Counted from the stretch's first letter, positions 34,601 through 48,750 are shown. The stretch: DNA of 64,000 nucleotides from Sindora glabra (GCA_020226215.1 CM035236.1:7197001-7261000), one strand, 5' to 3'. Translations and numbers: made by a program. The notes: generated from the letters alone by a model not told the origin.

Positions 34601-37394
34601 AATTCAGCCTGGTGATCATCGCCTTCAGGTAAACCATGGCAGTCTGTGATGACAACCATGCACTTGTCAAGAACTTTATCAACATCATCGGGACAGACAG
34701 TAGAAACAATGTTAAATAAAGAAGATTGAGCTTGCCCCGTAGATGCTGTGGCAAGTAAGGCTTTCACATTCTCTCCAGCAAGTAACTCTTTGAGGGCATT
34801 TCTATAGCTTGATTCACTCACTAAGTCATCACATAAGTAGCCAGCAGCAGCAAGAAAACCCTCAATCTGATGTGCATCCAGCTTATCGGGTGACAGGATC
34901 AAGCTTATGAATATTTTGAACAGTTCCACAAGATGTTTTCTGGATGCTCCTTCTGAGATGGCAAACTTACAAAATCTTGCACCAGCTTTTGGAGACCTTC
35001 TTACAAGTGTAACACAGCGATTACAAGCCTCCTCAATTGATAATTTTGAGGGAAAGTATGTTGGTATAAGCAATTTTGTTATCTTCTGAGCTACAGAAGA
35101 CTGATCACTGGCAAGCACAGACAATACTACGTCTAGCTCAACCACCTACAGAGATAGAAGTACAACCAGAAAACAGATCAAAACTGTTATGTTAACAAAT
35201 CAGATACACTCGTTTCTAAAACAATTCTGTTTAAGAATACTATGTACCTTATTGAACTGAAAATTTCTCACATCATTTAGATATATAAGGAGATCTGCTG
35301 CAGCAACTCGTACTGTGAGGACATTGTCCAGTACTAGATGTTGAAGCCTTGGCAAAAGCACCTTAAGAATTTCATGAGACTGGGAATTACCGAGTAAGAA
35401 TATAATGCCATTCAGCGTGGAAAGCCTAACCTCACTGCACACATCATGAGACATGTCATCAAATACTTTTGTTAGAATCTTTGTTATGGTTGGTGAAGGA
35501 ATAATTTCCCAAAATAGATGAAGGATGCGACATGAACCCTCCACTGCTATGGTTCTCACTTCTGGGCAATCGTCAGTAAGTAATCTTTCCAATAAAAAGA
35601 ACTGTTTATCAAGCAATGCATCTTTCTCTTCTTTAGTGGCATCAGGATCTTCAAGAGGGAACATGCCTAAAAGTAGATGCAAAGCATTCTGACGAACATT
35701 TGAGTTCGCAACCTATTGAAAAGAAGACAGATGAAAATGTCCATCAGTAGATACCATGATTATTAGGAACCTAACAACCCAACAAAATGTCTGACCTTTA
35801 GATCATCTGAATCAGCAAATTGTAAACATTAACTTGTCACAAATTTAATTAATGCCACCAAGCAGTATGTGTGTGTGTGTGTGTATATATATCATTCAGT
35901 GACTAGCCGTCAACAGCTGAAAGCATGGAACTTCAGAAAATTACTGTCAAGCATTCCTCTGCCCCACAGGCCAATTGTTCAGTTACATGTAAGACTAATA
36001 ATTCATATTTTATGCCAAACACTAAGAGATCATGTGAAAGCTTAGATACTACGAGAGACTGCTTATAACACCATTGTAGACCATCGCCTCCACTTATTAT
36101 TAAAATCACTTCATAGTGAAAGCCCTTAGTGTGTTACTGTCAATAAACATTACACAGTCTTTATGCAACTATCTTCTCAAATTCAACTTAAAGAAGATGC
36201 TATCTACAATAAAATAATCCTTGGCAGGTAACGACGGTGGCAACCATAGCTAAGGTCTAACAAGAAAGGAAGCTTGAGCAGATGTATAAGCTTATTTATA
36301 TGTACCTGCAAAGACCTAAATATCACAGGCTCAGCCAGTCGAAAAAGTAATTTCTCAACCCCGTCAATGGTCCGCTGGTTGATAAAGCCTCCCAAAACCC
36401 TCCTTATATGCGAGGCAAAGGCTCCCGAGCTTGCATGTATTGCACTCTCAATCAAATCCTGCAAAAATCCGTCTTCAATTTCACTCTTTGAACCCCCTTC
36501 AGCAGTTTTCCAGGCCCGAAACAGAACATCCCCGTAAGCCTCCAACATGGACTTCCTTCCAAATGGTATCTGGGATCGAATCATTGCCAACAATTCCTTC
36601 GCTAGCTGATTACTTAACCCAAAAATGAATGCCAGGAACCGCCTCCCATCCTCAGTTTTCAAAAACAAGGGTGATATTATACACCTCATCAGCAAGAGCT
36701 TCAAATCCACAATACTCTCATCCTCAAAATCAAACAAACCAAACGCCTCTCGGAGCATATAAACCCTATGCACGTCGACCTTCTTCTTCAGCGTCAGTGA
36801 TCTCGAGAGGAGAAAGGGGAGCGACTGTGAAATCAACGATTCCTTGCCAGGCAAATCATCCTTCCACCATTCTTCACACAAACACTCAATGGCCGACGAT
36901 AAAACCGGATCCGATTCAAAAACAACCAAATTATCGTGCAATGCCTGAATACCGGGTAACAAATCGGGCGGAGAGAATGCATTTTGGGGATGCAAAACAC
37001 ATAACTGAACAATGTGAGCGAGAGTTTGAAGCTTCTCTAGAAGTGACTGCTTCTTCTCCTCAATATTGGAGACATTGGCTACCGCATCGGGTTCGGATCG
37101 GGTCTTGGATTGGCGCGAAGAGCGTCGGGGGCGCTTAGTGGGAGGAGAACGAGGGGACTTGGAGGGGCTAAGGCTAGTGGAATTTTGGTGCAGCAGCCTG
37201 CGGAAGGATTGGGCGGAGTTTATGATGGAATCGCAAAGAGAAGGTGGGAGGGAAGCAGAGAGTTCAGAAGAAGGCTTAATGCTATGAATGAGGGTTTTGA
37301 GGGTGGATTTTGAAGATTTAAGACTAAGCTTAGTGGCCGAAGAGAGAAATTCTTGGGCTGAAGTGTGTAGAGAGGAGCGGAGTCTCTTCTCCAT
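31661..37394 (-). CDS. CAP-G2: Condensin-2 complex subunit G2 (CAP-G2/HEB1), five exons, intact
   Basis: Non-SMC HEAT-type subunit of condensin II, which organises chromosomes and interphase chromatin. The Arabidopsis homologue HEB1 is tied to boron/DNA-damage tolerance. Minus-strand exons: 37394-36306, 35712-35248, 35145-34084, 33366-33183, 32634-31661. The sum is 3,774 nt, 1,257 residues, with an open frame throughout. The N-terminus (1-115) is Ser/Lys-rich with a probable nuclear signal PTKRPRRSSRQSKTR. The middle (about 170-620) is helical and HEAT-like, including SIVDLKLLLMRCIISPLFLK and the VANSNVRQNALHLLLGMFP repeat. A basic linker KAKKSKSSGKSSIKSK lies near 750, and RRRRLSP in exon 4. 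Intron 3 begins GAG|GCAAGT, a GC-AG intron. The others are GT-AG. The ATG at 37394 is the first in a long open frame and fits the family start. Confidence 0.9.
32944..32957. repeat. Poly-C tract in CAP-G2 intron 4
   Basis: A run of about 13 or more C (poly-G on the transcribed strand) inside the 548-bp intron between exons 4 and 5. Such runs are prone to length errors. Confidence 0.8.
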
Positions 37395-39840
37395 CGCCGT
37401 TTCTAGTAGGAGTTACTCCGGTGAGTCCGCGGTTCAAACATGGAGCGGAATCTTCAGTGTTTTACGACTTCTGAGAATTAAGAGGGAGAAAATTCCGTTC
37501 CCTCCCATTTTCAAATTTTAATTTTCTTTTTATGATTTTGATATTCTTTTTGTCTTTTTTTTTTTTCTTTTGGGGTCATCGAGATTCAATGAGGAAAATG
37601 CTTTGATCTCTTCTAAATTTAAATTTAACTAGAATTTTTTCTCATTCGTTTGCAAGCATGCCTAATATTTTCTGTTATTGGTATAATAATGTTGCGTACG
37701 TAATAAAATACAAAAGTGTTATAAAGGTATTGAAATCGAATTTGTTGCTTCTATTTATTTACTTAATTGTTGTGTTTCCCCCTACCACATGTTAGCATTG
37801 CAATGCAAGTTTTCCCACCCAAAACTTTCAGCGAGCCTCCCAATCTTTTATCTTCTTCTATCGTGATTTCAACAATTCTTTTAATGCTTTTAAAATTCAT
37901 TTTAACATTTTTTTATTCTTCAAATTCTTTTAGTATGTCAAAATTTTTCTTTTTTTCCTGCCATTACTCTCTCTTTCTTTCAACAATTCTTTTAATACTT
38001 TTAATATTTCTTTTAACAATTGTTTTATTGTTTTAATTCTTTTATTATATGTCAAAATTTCTCTTTCTTTTAACGATTCTTTTAATTCTTTTAAGATTTC
38101 TTTCATCTACCAGGAACTTCTACTCTTTTATTCTTTTAAAAATCCATAACTTCACCTTTTTATATTCATCGCGTGCTTTTGCTTCTCTATGTTTTATTCT
38201 TCCATAAGGCTCTTATCAAATTTCCTAATTTCTTCACTTGCTTCTCATTACTTCCTTTTTTAGCACTATAACTTCTTGTTGAAGCATTATGAAAGTTTTC
38301 ACTTTTTCTTCCTCATTTCTTCATTTTCACTTCCCGTCGTTTTAGTTCTAGATCTTCTTTTCCATTCTTTTAATTCTTTTAATATTTTTGTTTGTCTTCT
38401 TGATAAGAGGCTAATTGCAATCCAGTAAGGAGTTCTACTATAACCATTTTGTCTGTTGTAACCAAATTACCTGAAGATTCATCTCTTCTGAAGATCAGTG
38501 AAGATCTCTGTTGCATTATGCATGAAGAAAAATTGGGGGTAAGTAATATGATGTTTTTTTAATTGAAAATTAAAAGTCTAAGCTTCAAATTTCAATTTAA
38601 TGTAAACTCCTCTTTTTGGGAGACCAAAAAATTGTAAGAATGCATGCATAAAAATAAAAAATAACGGGGGGTAAGTGATATGATGTTGTTTAGTTTGAAT
38701 TTAAAATTGAAAACTTCAATTTATTGAGTGACATATTTTTTATTATAATTATAATTATAATTGTAATTATCATTATATAATAATTATTATTATGAACATG
38801 AATTATGAAGTGACATGAAATATAAATAAATATATAAAATATATAGAAATATAAATACATAAATTTAAATTATGTAATATAAAAGTATATAACTATAAAG
38901 TATAAGATTTAAATTTAAATTAAATTTTCCTATTTTATGATTTTTAAGTTTATTTAGTACGTGCAATTTTAGGAAATGTTATTCTATACTTGAGTTAATT
39001 TTTCCAGCTACTGATTTGATATCTTTTAGTTGCTCGAAGACTAGACCTTTTTTAATGAAAAAATTTTACCTCTCTTCTCTATATTTAAGTGTTTTATCCT
39101 CCTTTCCCTTCTTTTTTGAAGGAGCTCAAGGTATTGTTATGTTATTAAAAAGTTGTGCTTGGTTTGTCTTCTTTGTGATTTCTATTTTTGCTAGAAATGG
39201 CTTTGAGGTGAGTTGTTCTTAGTTTAAGGGCTTTATTTCTTTTGATTTTGCTAATAATCATGTTGTTTTGTTTATTTTTGGTATTGTATGAGTATGGTGT
39301 ATGTATTAGCACTTCATTCTTAGACAATCAGAAGTGAAAAGGTCTATATTATTGCCTTTACTAACCGATGCTTAAGTATGGTTTGTGTTGAACTTAAGAA
39401 TCGTGGAGTGTTGCTTCATATATTTTAGTATTTGCACATGCGTGTGGTTTAGAACTTTAATTTTTTGTAAAAGCAAATGATGATACAAAAGTAAGTGTAT
39501 TTAGTTATGAATGTTTGGATAACTATAGGTATTTATACTTCTACAGCTTTAATCTTCCAAACTAATTAAGCGAGGAATCTATGTGTGTGAGTATTATTTA
39601 ATAATTAATTGAGGATGAATTTTATAAGGTATTTCTAGGATGTCTACATTTAGAAATTACTATCTATCTTCACATAGATAATGTCTAAAGCGCTGGTTTC
39701 AATCATCTTGTGCTTTAATTTTTAGTTAGCATGGATTTTTATATAGTGGGGGGAGATGTCTTATATATTAGTTGAGACATGTACGGGTCTTAGGTATATG
39801 TCATAACTATTAGGATTGATTTTTTGCAGTTGTGCTAGAA
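37395..39840. other. CAP-G2 upstream region and pyrimidine-rich spacer
   Basis: The CAP-G2 leader and promoter should lie within the first few hundred bases. Positions 37820-38400 are a long pyrimidine-biased stretch with irregular copies of CTTTTAATTCTTTTAA. A short duplicated piece, GGGGTAAGTRATATGATGTT, occurs at 38535 and 38667. No supported gene. Confidence 0.4.
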
Positions 39841-39857
39841 ACAATGAAAATTGCACT

Positions 39858-42420
39858 TTCATAAGCAAGCTCTCGCCTGACCTAGATGAGACTTTAAGGA
39901 TTAAAGTAAGAATTGTCTACATGTAGTATAAATTACTTTCAAAGTACTTAAGTGAAGTTTCTTGCATTAATATGGTCCTCTTAGATAACTAGGTAATGGA
40001 AACATTGCATAATAGATTAAAAAGTCCAACTTAATAATTTATTATAGTGTCATATTGAATGATGTGTGTATGAGTTAATTCTAGGACATGGTTGCATGTG
40101 AATAATTTAATGTAATGATATGTGTAAAACAAAAAAATTTAAGCACACGTGTTTAGAAGAGGTTTAGTTTATTGACATAAGTCTATTTTAGCTAAAGGGT
40201 GATGTTATATGATTTTAAATTTTCATGTTGCATTAAATGATAGGCTATATAGAGCAACTCAACATCAATATAAAATTAGTTTCAAGCAAAGCACAAACAT
40301 AAGACCATATGAAACTGACATTGATCTCTTTGGCTTTGAGTTTGTTGCATTTGAAGATGTCTACCTACAGAGGATTCTAAGGTATTATTTATTTAGTAAG
40401 TTTAAACTTTGATGTATATTATATTTTTGTAAGTTTTTCAATACAAGTTATTATTAATATATATTGATAGTGTGTAGTGACACTTTGCTACAAAGACATT
40501 ATTAGTGAGGTAGTAAACTTCCAACTTGTTTAAAAAGGTGTTAGAAAAAATAATGCTAGGAGAAAAATGCAAATGCTTTTACAAAATGAGAGGTATGTAT
40601 ATGCATTTGAGATTAATGCTATATATAAAGGGATTTTACTCTAATGTTTGAGTTGATAGTGAGAGGCAATTAAACTATACTTTATGGGGTGACTTAGTTG
40701 ATGCAACTATCGTTGAGCTAACTAAGCTAACTACCATAACTGGCACTAATATAGTCATCATTATTCGTCTAGGTAGAAAAACATAATTGACAAGCAAAAA
40801 CTCTATTTTCTTTTTAATACCATGATAATCTGATAGGTTGTTGTATTATTGTTTTGTTAATGACTAATAATGTAATTTTTTATTTTTTATTTTTTTACCA
40901 ATGTAGATAATGTTATGTTGACTAATTCTTTAAGTACTACCAAGGTCATGTTTAATCCTCCTATTCCTAAAGTTGATCAATTCAAGTAAGGGTGTGTGCA
41001 CTAGACTATGAAATAAATTGGGGTTGACATTCATTGCATGTTCATATTTAGGTTTTGTTTATCTTTATGAAAAACATTTATGTAGGAATATAATTATAAA
41101 TTATTAAGGTTGCAAAAAATATTCTATGTGGTGAAAGATAATCTTTTTTTTTAAAAGAAGATGTTATTTTTCTCTATTATTATAACTCTGAGTATTATTT
41201 TTTTAACAATAAGGTATAAAAACAATATATCATTCTTGTATTCATATATGAGTATATGAAATTTTTCTGTAGAAAATATCTTTTAGAAAATAAATGGATT
41301 CTTAAATTACATATTCAATATGCATATATCTCACAAGCTAATTAAAATTATTCTAAGGGTTACATGTAATAACTATAAGCCTTGGAACATTTCTCACCAT
41401 ATCTCTTTTCAATTTCCATCATTTGTCCTCATATAGACAATTTATCTATGTAGAATATTTTGCCATCTTCATTATATATGGAGAATATGAATTTGGACTA
41501 GGATGAGAGATTGGGGTTGGGAAACAAACTTAATATTTTGTGCTAACTCAAAATTCCTATATAGTAAAACTTATTCCTTCTCATTGATAAATTCATGCTT
41601 AGGTTCAACTTCATTATATTTTTCTATTTTCAATATTAATTACATGTACTATTATGAATATATAGGCTTTACTTTTTAGGTGAATCTTCAACAAGTCATA
41701 CTTGTAGTTTTTTGTCTATATCAACATATATTATCACATGGTTGAATCATTAAATGAAATTATTAGACCTGGTTGTATGAATTCTTAACTATGTTTTTCA
41801 TTACTAAAGAATTGTGTGCATGAAATTAGTAAAAAAGATATGTTATTTGTTGCACTAAGATGGATAAGTTGTTTACTATACATGTAAAAGTGTTTCTGAA
41901 TTGGATTTCAACAATATGTGAACTTGGTTTTTTGCTTGTGTAGGCATATGCCATTTTTGTGAGTTTTATCAATCACTATTTTGTGCGCATGGCTATTTTG
42001 CTACTCAATATCATGAACTATATGCATTTAATGTCTTGCAAACTAGTTTCTAGAGACATATGTGGTGTTGCATTATGAAGTATTTTTTTATTTTGGTTAA
42101 ACTTTAACATAGCATTGAACTTAAAATTTCAGGCTTTAAAATTTAAAGGAATTTTTTACTATTAATTCAAAAAAAATTAGATGTTCATTGCATGTTCATT
42201 TTATATAAATTTGTTATAACATTATTATTGTTTGTGTGTAAAGAATATACTTTTGGTTTACAGGCTTAAGTTGCCTAATTTCAGCCTCTCACAAAAATTA
42301 AGTCAATCTTCTTTTAGCCAAGCAAGCTCATTAACAAGGAAATCTATCTTGACAGGGACAATTGATGCACATGGAAGTATACAGAAGGAATAGAAATGTT
42401 ATGGACAGAATGCAATATAC
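39858..42420 (+). pseudogene. RPA-like OB-fold (DUF223) gene relic
   Basis: Scattered exon-like pieces in one orientation resemble the plant DUF223/replication protein A 70-kDa-like family, whose OB folds bind single-stranded DNA. Pieces: 39858-39923 (ISKLSPDLDETLRIKVRIV); 40209-40382 (NFHVALNDRLYRATQHQYKI, then FGFEFVAFED); 40494-40600 (DIISEVVNFQ, with an in-frame stop after it); 40661-40783 (LNYTLWGDLVD, then TNIVIIIRLGRK); about 40930-40985 (KVMFNPPIPKVDQF); 42264-42420 (LKLPNFSLSQKL...). The last two join through a good GT-AG intron (40986-42263). The conserved tryptophans at the first OB fold and a start are missing, and stops interrupt the frame, so I call it a relic. Such genes occur alone and inside Helitrons; I saw no Rep/helicase. 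Confidence 0.55.
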
Positions 42421-43960
42421 ATTGTTTGCACGTTAATGATAAAAGTTTCAGAGGTACTTGGATTAAACAATATTATCTCACTTGTATTAAAAATATCACA
42501 ACTGCCTCATTTCCTTTATACAGCAAAATGCTATCATTTTCCCCATGTTTTAACATGGCATAGTCATTTGGGTTAGTTATAATCCTAGAATTTAAGATGG
42601 CTTGTTTCATGGTGCATAAAATGGAAGATTTCCATTTTGATTCTTTTTTTACTTTTAATTAAAATATAAACATGGAATTCTATGAGCATTTGGATCAGTT
42701 CTAAATATTAATTGGAATATTTTGTTTGCTTTGGTAATTTTTTAACTTTTATCAATTAGAGGAGACTAAAATCCAAAACTTGAAATGGGCAGTTATAATA
42801 ATCTAGGCTATTTCCATTGGAATACATAATTACAAAATAATTATAATGGAGCATGGTTGCCTTGATATCCAAAAGGCTCTTGCTTTTTTTGCATTCATTA
42901 CGACGCTATTGTGATACACCAAATGTTAAGTTTGTGTTGATTTATAAGTCACATGATAAGTGGTATCTATAGTTTTTTCACTCTAATATTTTGCTTGTTC
43001 TATTCATCTCGATTATGTTTTGTCTTTCTAGCTTTATAAAAAAATTATCTTTTTTCAATTATGATATGGCATCTATAGATATATGTAGCAACTTATTTGG
43101 AGAAAGCAGCAACTTATCTGGAGAAAGTAGCAAGTTATGTCCTTCCCTAGAACATTTTCATTGATTTTTTATTTCCATACTCCTTTTGGATGAACATTAA
43201 TAAATGCAACGTGCCATTCAGCGAAAATGTAGGCCACATCACTAACCTTTTCTCATTAACAATTTTTTACTATTATTTTAACTTTACATTCTTTATGCCT
43301 TTATCAGATGATGAATTTGGTACTATTATTTACACAATAAGTTAATTATAGCTATCATTTTTTTAAGAATCTTTCTATGGAGGCATGATATATAAGCTTT
43401 ATGAATATCCATACCATCACGTTATTTTGATTGGGGAGATGCGTTATCAACTTCGAGTATGAACTCATTACCACATAAGTGTTGTAATTACTCAATTATC
43501 CTTTTCCTTTCCATATATATGATTTGAGTAAATGTCATATGCAATGCAAATTTTCTTTAGTGAGGGCAGCTGCTAATATAGCACTTTCATTTCAAGTTGC
43601 ATTCATTAAAAGTGCTTTTATTTGGAGTTTTTATTATAAAATTGAAACTTGCAATTTCTAATGTTATTATTTTTGAAATTATACATTTCAAAATAAATAT
43701 TCAAACCTTTATTTCAATGGCATTGGAAGTTTTTTAATTTTATATTATATTAATATTTTTATATATTTAAAATAAACTAACATATGGTCATGCAAATGCA
43801 TGAGTTTTTAACTAGCTTATTTTCTAGTTATATATTTAAAATTATAAAAAAATAAAATTTTAAAACACTTTACACATGTCATAAGACCTTACCAAACTGA
43901 TAATTGATATATATTTAATTTAATTGAAATATGACATTTAAGATTTATTATGAAATTTAA
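42421..43960. other. AT-rich spacer
   Basis: No gene seen. A 21-bp unit AGCAACTTATYTGGAGAAAGY is repeated about 2.6 times at 43087-43140. Confidence 0.45.
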
Positions 43961-43964
43961 TAAG

Positions 43965-45036
43965 TAGTACATTTGTGCAAGTATATGCGCAATAAATAAT
44001 TTTAAAAGTTAAATCTCACAAAAAATTATCCTAATACTTTTAAATACTAAAATTGTCTTGAATTGATTTTATTTAAAAATAATTAAAAATAAGAATTTAA
44101 ATGAACAAAATAAAATTAAATAAAAATAAAAAATCAAATCTTAAATTGAAGTGGAATGAAAAATATAAATTTATAAAAAAAATAAAAAAAATCTTAGGCT
44201 CTATAATTTCATTTATTTTGAGTGAATTAAATTTATAAATTCTTATTGCTCATCACCAAATTTTATTGCCAATCAATATTCTAATATATACATCTCACCC
44301 TCTTCCGATAGATGAATCTTATATTCTTTTAACTCAAAATATTATATTTTTATGTGAATTAAAAATTAAAAAAAACTTATCAAGCATAAGTATTATTAAT
44401 ATTAAGATTATACTTGTAATGTAGATATATTTCTATTCCACATTAAACAAGTATCACCTATTTAAGAGTTTATGATATAAATTTTTTTCCAATACTCATT
44501 CAAATGATAAATTGACTCATAAATCTCAAAATTGTAGGCTAGACAATTCAAAATATATTGAAGATTAGAATAGCTAAACAATAAGTAATGATGAATAACA
44601 ATAAAAAATTTCAAAAATTAATCCATTAAAAAATAGAATCCATTATAGCCCTAAGATTAAAGGTATCTAGTTCATGATTGAAAAATCAAAGAACATTATA
44701 ATAAAAGAAATAAAATAAATATGGAAAAAATCCAAATGCTAAAGATGAATAGACAACATCAACTACTTCGAGATGATGTGCAATTACTCTTTATGATGTG
44801 TCACCTAAATCTCCTTTGATCCTCTTTTTATACTAAGAAAAATGTTAACCTCTAGATACTTTACTTTCTATGTTATTTTTCTATCCTAAACTTCACTCCA
44901 ATTTTTTTTTCTTTTAGCATTTTATTCCCTATAAATAAATTTAAATATTAAGTGTAAAATATAATCGAAAGATAAAAATATATTACTAAACTATTTAAAA
45001 TAGATACAAAAAATCTAAAATTATGAATTGATATCA
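43965..45036 (-). repeat. Ty3/gypsy LTR (element 3' end), decayed
   Basis: Read on the minus strand it opens TGATATCAATTC at 45036, right after a polypurine-like TTTAGGGGTATT (45048-45037). It aligns over about 1 kb, with many substitutions and indels, to 49050-50045. The far end near 43965 is approximate. Confidence 0.7.
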
Positions 45037-46599
45037 AATACCCCTAAACCAAAAATTTGTACATCCTTAAACAAAAAAAAATTAAAAACAAAACATCACA
45101 TCCTAATTGCCTTAAAGATTTTCACAAAGATATGATTCAAAGATTATTTAAAACACTAAAAACAAAAAAACAAAATTCCTATGCTAACAACATTTCATAA
45201 TGAAATTTGAATTATGTATGTAGTTAATCACAAGTTTCAAACATGCCACTTAATTAAAATTATACAAACCAATGAATGTTTAAAGTATGGTCAAATATTC
45301 TAAATATTCCATAGGTTTGCATTTCATAACTTTTTCAGTCTTCACTAATATAAACAAACATATCAATTTTGATTAATAAGACTTATTTAGTATGTAATGT
45401 CAAGTTAGTGTATTAGCTAACAAATAAAAGGAAAGAAAAAAAATTCTATCAAAATCAATCGAGCTAGTAATGACACACATAATAGAACTCAATCAACTTT
45501 TTCTATCTTTAGAAAGTAGATCATTTTTTAAACTTTTTTCACATTCTTTTTTTTACAAATAAAAATAATTATGGCCTTTTTTTTTTCAAGTTGCCATTTT
45601 CTCATGATTTACAACTTAAAGTTTTTTCCATTACATTTATTCCACTCAAATAACACATTTGCACATTAGAGCTCTCCTAAATAGTAAATTCATGGTTTTT
45701 TAGTTTAATTAAGGTTAAACTATAAGGGTTATAAGAAAGAAATTTGAATAGTGATAAAGAAAATTTATAAGAAGGCTTAAAAAAGGTGATTAATGATATC
45801 AATACAACAAGGTTGGCTTGAAAGGTTCGAAAGGTTCAAACAAACTAAAAAAGGCCTAAATCATATCTAAATCAATATGCAATCTACAATTTTACCCAAA
45901 AAGTTAATCTAACAAGTTCTAGGATGCCTAAAAAATGAAATTGATGTTTTTATAAAACTCATATAATTCTTCATTAAAAGGCAAACAATTCACCTAATCA
46001 CAACATAAAGTGCTCATATAGATTTTTCATTCATGATTAAAATGAAATTAATAAAGGAATCCATCAATTAATAAAATATGCACCTATCATTCTTTTCAAA
46101 TCACATTTCCTTCCAATCAAGAATCTATATTGACTTATGATTATAAAAGGAAGTAACATTAAAACAAGAAACATAATTTTTTTGAATTTTGAATTTTTTT
46201 ATTTTTTAATGCAAGAACATATCAAAAACATGAAAAAAGTAAAATTAATAGAAAAATAGCTATCAGAAAATAGTAACAATGTAACTAAAATTGAATATTC
46301 CTCATTCCTAAGCTTAAACTTAACCTTAAGAAATTTCTTTATTTTTGCAATCATTGGGGTTCATTACAATGTGCTTATAACATTAAATATTATAACATTA
46401 AAGAACTATAATCCATAGTTAAACAAATTCTCCTAATAGTAATAATAAAAATGAAAAACATAGTAGTAAAAGAAAGAGAACAAGACAACTAAACAAAAAA
46501 TAAATAACTAAAAAGCAAAACTAACAAAAACAAAAAGTGTAGTTCTAATTTAAAGTATTTAACTTAACTTATAACCTTTACTTAGATTAAAATGGATGA
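45037..46599. other. Non-coding 3' part of the gypsy element
   Basis: AT-rich region between the integrase-tail relic and the 3' LTR. Only the polypurine-like tract at 45037-45048 is recognisable. Confidence 0.5.
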
Positions 46600-48750
46600 A
46601 GGTAAATTTTTTGTGATCAATAACTGTGCTTAAGAAATGTTTTAACCATTCTCTTATGTTTACCATTGCTCAATCTTTTCCTTGTATGGTTTAGCATTTT
46701 TATAAACATTCAATTAGAACTCATTTAATTTATTGATCACATCAACTTTAAGGCATGTCTCATTCTTGCTTGGCAACTCTGTTTCCTTAAACACATCACA
46801 CTTCATTACTTGATCTTGAACTTTCATAGTAAGCTTACCTTTTTACACATTTACAATTTTACTTATAACTAAAAATGGTTTACCTAGTATGATTAGTTTG
46901 CCTTTGTCTTTTTTCATGTCTAAGACTATGAATTTTATAGGTAAAATCAAGCTCCCAACTTTTACCAAAACATCTTCAAGCACTCATCTTGGATGTTTCA
47001 ATGAATGATCAATAAATTACAATGTCATTATGATTGTCTTGGCTTTTCCAAAGCCTTATTTTTTTAATACAAACAAAGGCATTTGATTAATGCTTGCCTT
47101 TAAATCATGAAGAGCTTTACCAAAATGCTAATTCCTAATAGAGCATTGTATCATAAAACTCCTTTGATCTTTCAATTAAGAAGGAAGTTTCTTTTGTAAA
47201 ACAGTATTACACTTCTTAGTAAGTGCTATAATCTCACTAATTTCTAAACGACTATTTTTCGTTAATATTTCTTTCATGAATTTAGCATAACTAGGCATTT
47301 ATTCTAAAGCATTAGCCAAAAGAATGTAGATATGTAATTTTTTTGAAAAATTTTAAAAATTACTTATCTTTCTTATGTTGCTAAAGTCTATATGGAAAGA
47401 AAAGTGGCAGATTAAAAGGCTCTTGTTTTATAGGCTTTGATAATAAAGCTTTTTCATGAGTTATTGCTAGGTTTGTATCAAAGTCACAAGTTGCACTTTT
47501 CTCATTTTGAGTTTATTTTCTAGTAACTACAACTTTAGGGAGTTATTTTCCACTTCTTAGTGTTATAATATTATAATGCTCCATCCTTTCCTTGTTAAGG
47601 TTTTCTTTAGTGTTGCTTGGCAAGGAACCTATTTGGCAATTATCCAATACACTAGATAATTATCCAATCCGTACCTCCATATCACAAATAGAAGTTATTT
47701 GATTCTAAATAATAGTGTTAGTCTTGGCTATATACTGAGCAAACATCTTTTTCAAGGATGGTTTTTTTCTTTTATGTTAGCAATGGTTGAGTAAATCCCA
47801 GTGGGTAGATAGGTGGCTTCAATAAGGATGTAGCTTCTTGGTTATTATTCCAATAAAAGTTTGGATGATTCTTCCTCTCTAGATTATAAAAATTTGAGTA
47901 TAGATTGTTTTGGTGCCTATTATGATTAGCTACAAGTTGAACTGATTTAACATTGATTAGGCACTTTACTTGAACATAATTCTCTCCATAAATGTCACAA
48001 ACTACCTTTTAATTGAATGAACTTCCATTATATCAACCTTTTTAGATAACATGGCAACTTAAGCAAATAAGGCTAAAATAGCATCAAGCTCATGAACTCC
48101 AGTAACCTTTCATAATGCTAATCTTTCTAAAGGCCATTAATAGTTATTTGTAGCCATTTCATCTAATAAATCATATGCCTTATCAATTAACTTTCCCATG
48201 AAAGCACCTTTTGCTACTGCATCAATTGTTGTTTTTGTTAGCCCTATTAAGCCATTATAAAATGTTTAAACTTGAAACCATTTTGTAGCCTATGATATGG
48301 GCATATTTTAAATAGATCTTTGTATCTTTCTCATGCTTTATAAAGGATTCAAAATCATATTGCATAAAATAAATAATGTCATTCCTCATCTTTATAGTTT
48401 TAGCTAGTAAGAAGAACTTAGGTAAAAATTTCTAAGCTAAATCATCCTAAGTAGTGATTAATCTTGAAGAAAGAGAAGTTAAGGAATGAAAATGGAAATA
48501 GACAACATCTAATAGCATCATTTAATATTCCATTATGTTTAATACTATCATATATCTCTAAAAAATTTGTGACATAAGTATTAGGATTATCATTAGGTAG
48601 TCCCCCAAATTGCACTAAAGTTTGAATCATTTGAATGATCACAAGCTTAATTTCAAAATTGTTAGCTTGGATTGTAAGTGAGCTAATGCTTGAATAGATG
48701 CCATCAATTAAAGGTATAGTAACTAGAGGTACGGTATAACCTCTCAAACT
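46600..48750 (-). pseudogene. Ty3/gypsy gag-protease relic joined to integrase tail
   Basis: Minus strand, many stops and frameshifts. Gag: 48747-48442 carries PIQANNFEIK-like and VQFGGLPNDNPNTYVTNFLE wording typical of plant gypsy Gag. Positions about 48280-47990 carry GAFMGKLIDKAYDLLDEMAT and KVTGVHELDAI. Protease: KFIVLDMKKDKGKLIILGKP at about 46945-46870, the conserved core of the retropepsin domain. Without any reverse transcriptase or RNase H the frame then passes to NVYKNAKPYKEKIEQW (about 46710-46660), which resembles the integrase C-terminal region. An internal deletion of about 2 kb or more explains this. Dead and old. Confidence 0.7.

Noticed and set aside
36431..37521. Several plus-strand open frames opposite CAP-G2 exon 1
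   Set aside because: Composition follows the minus-strand exon, and the sense frame is homologous and splices correctly.
37767..39222. Hydrophobic open frames resembling membrane proteins
   Set aside because: They are translations of a pyrimidine-rich low-complexity tract (Phe, Leu, Ser from CTT/TTT runs).
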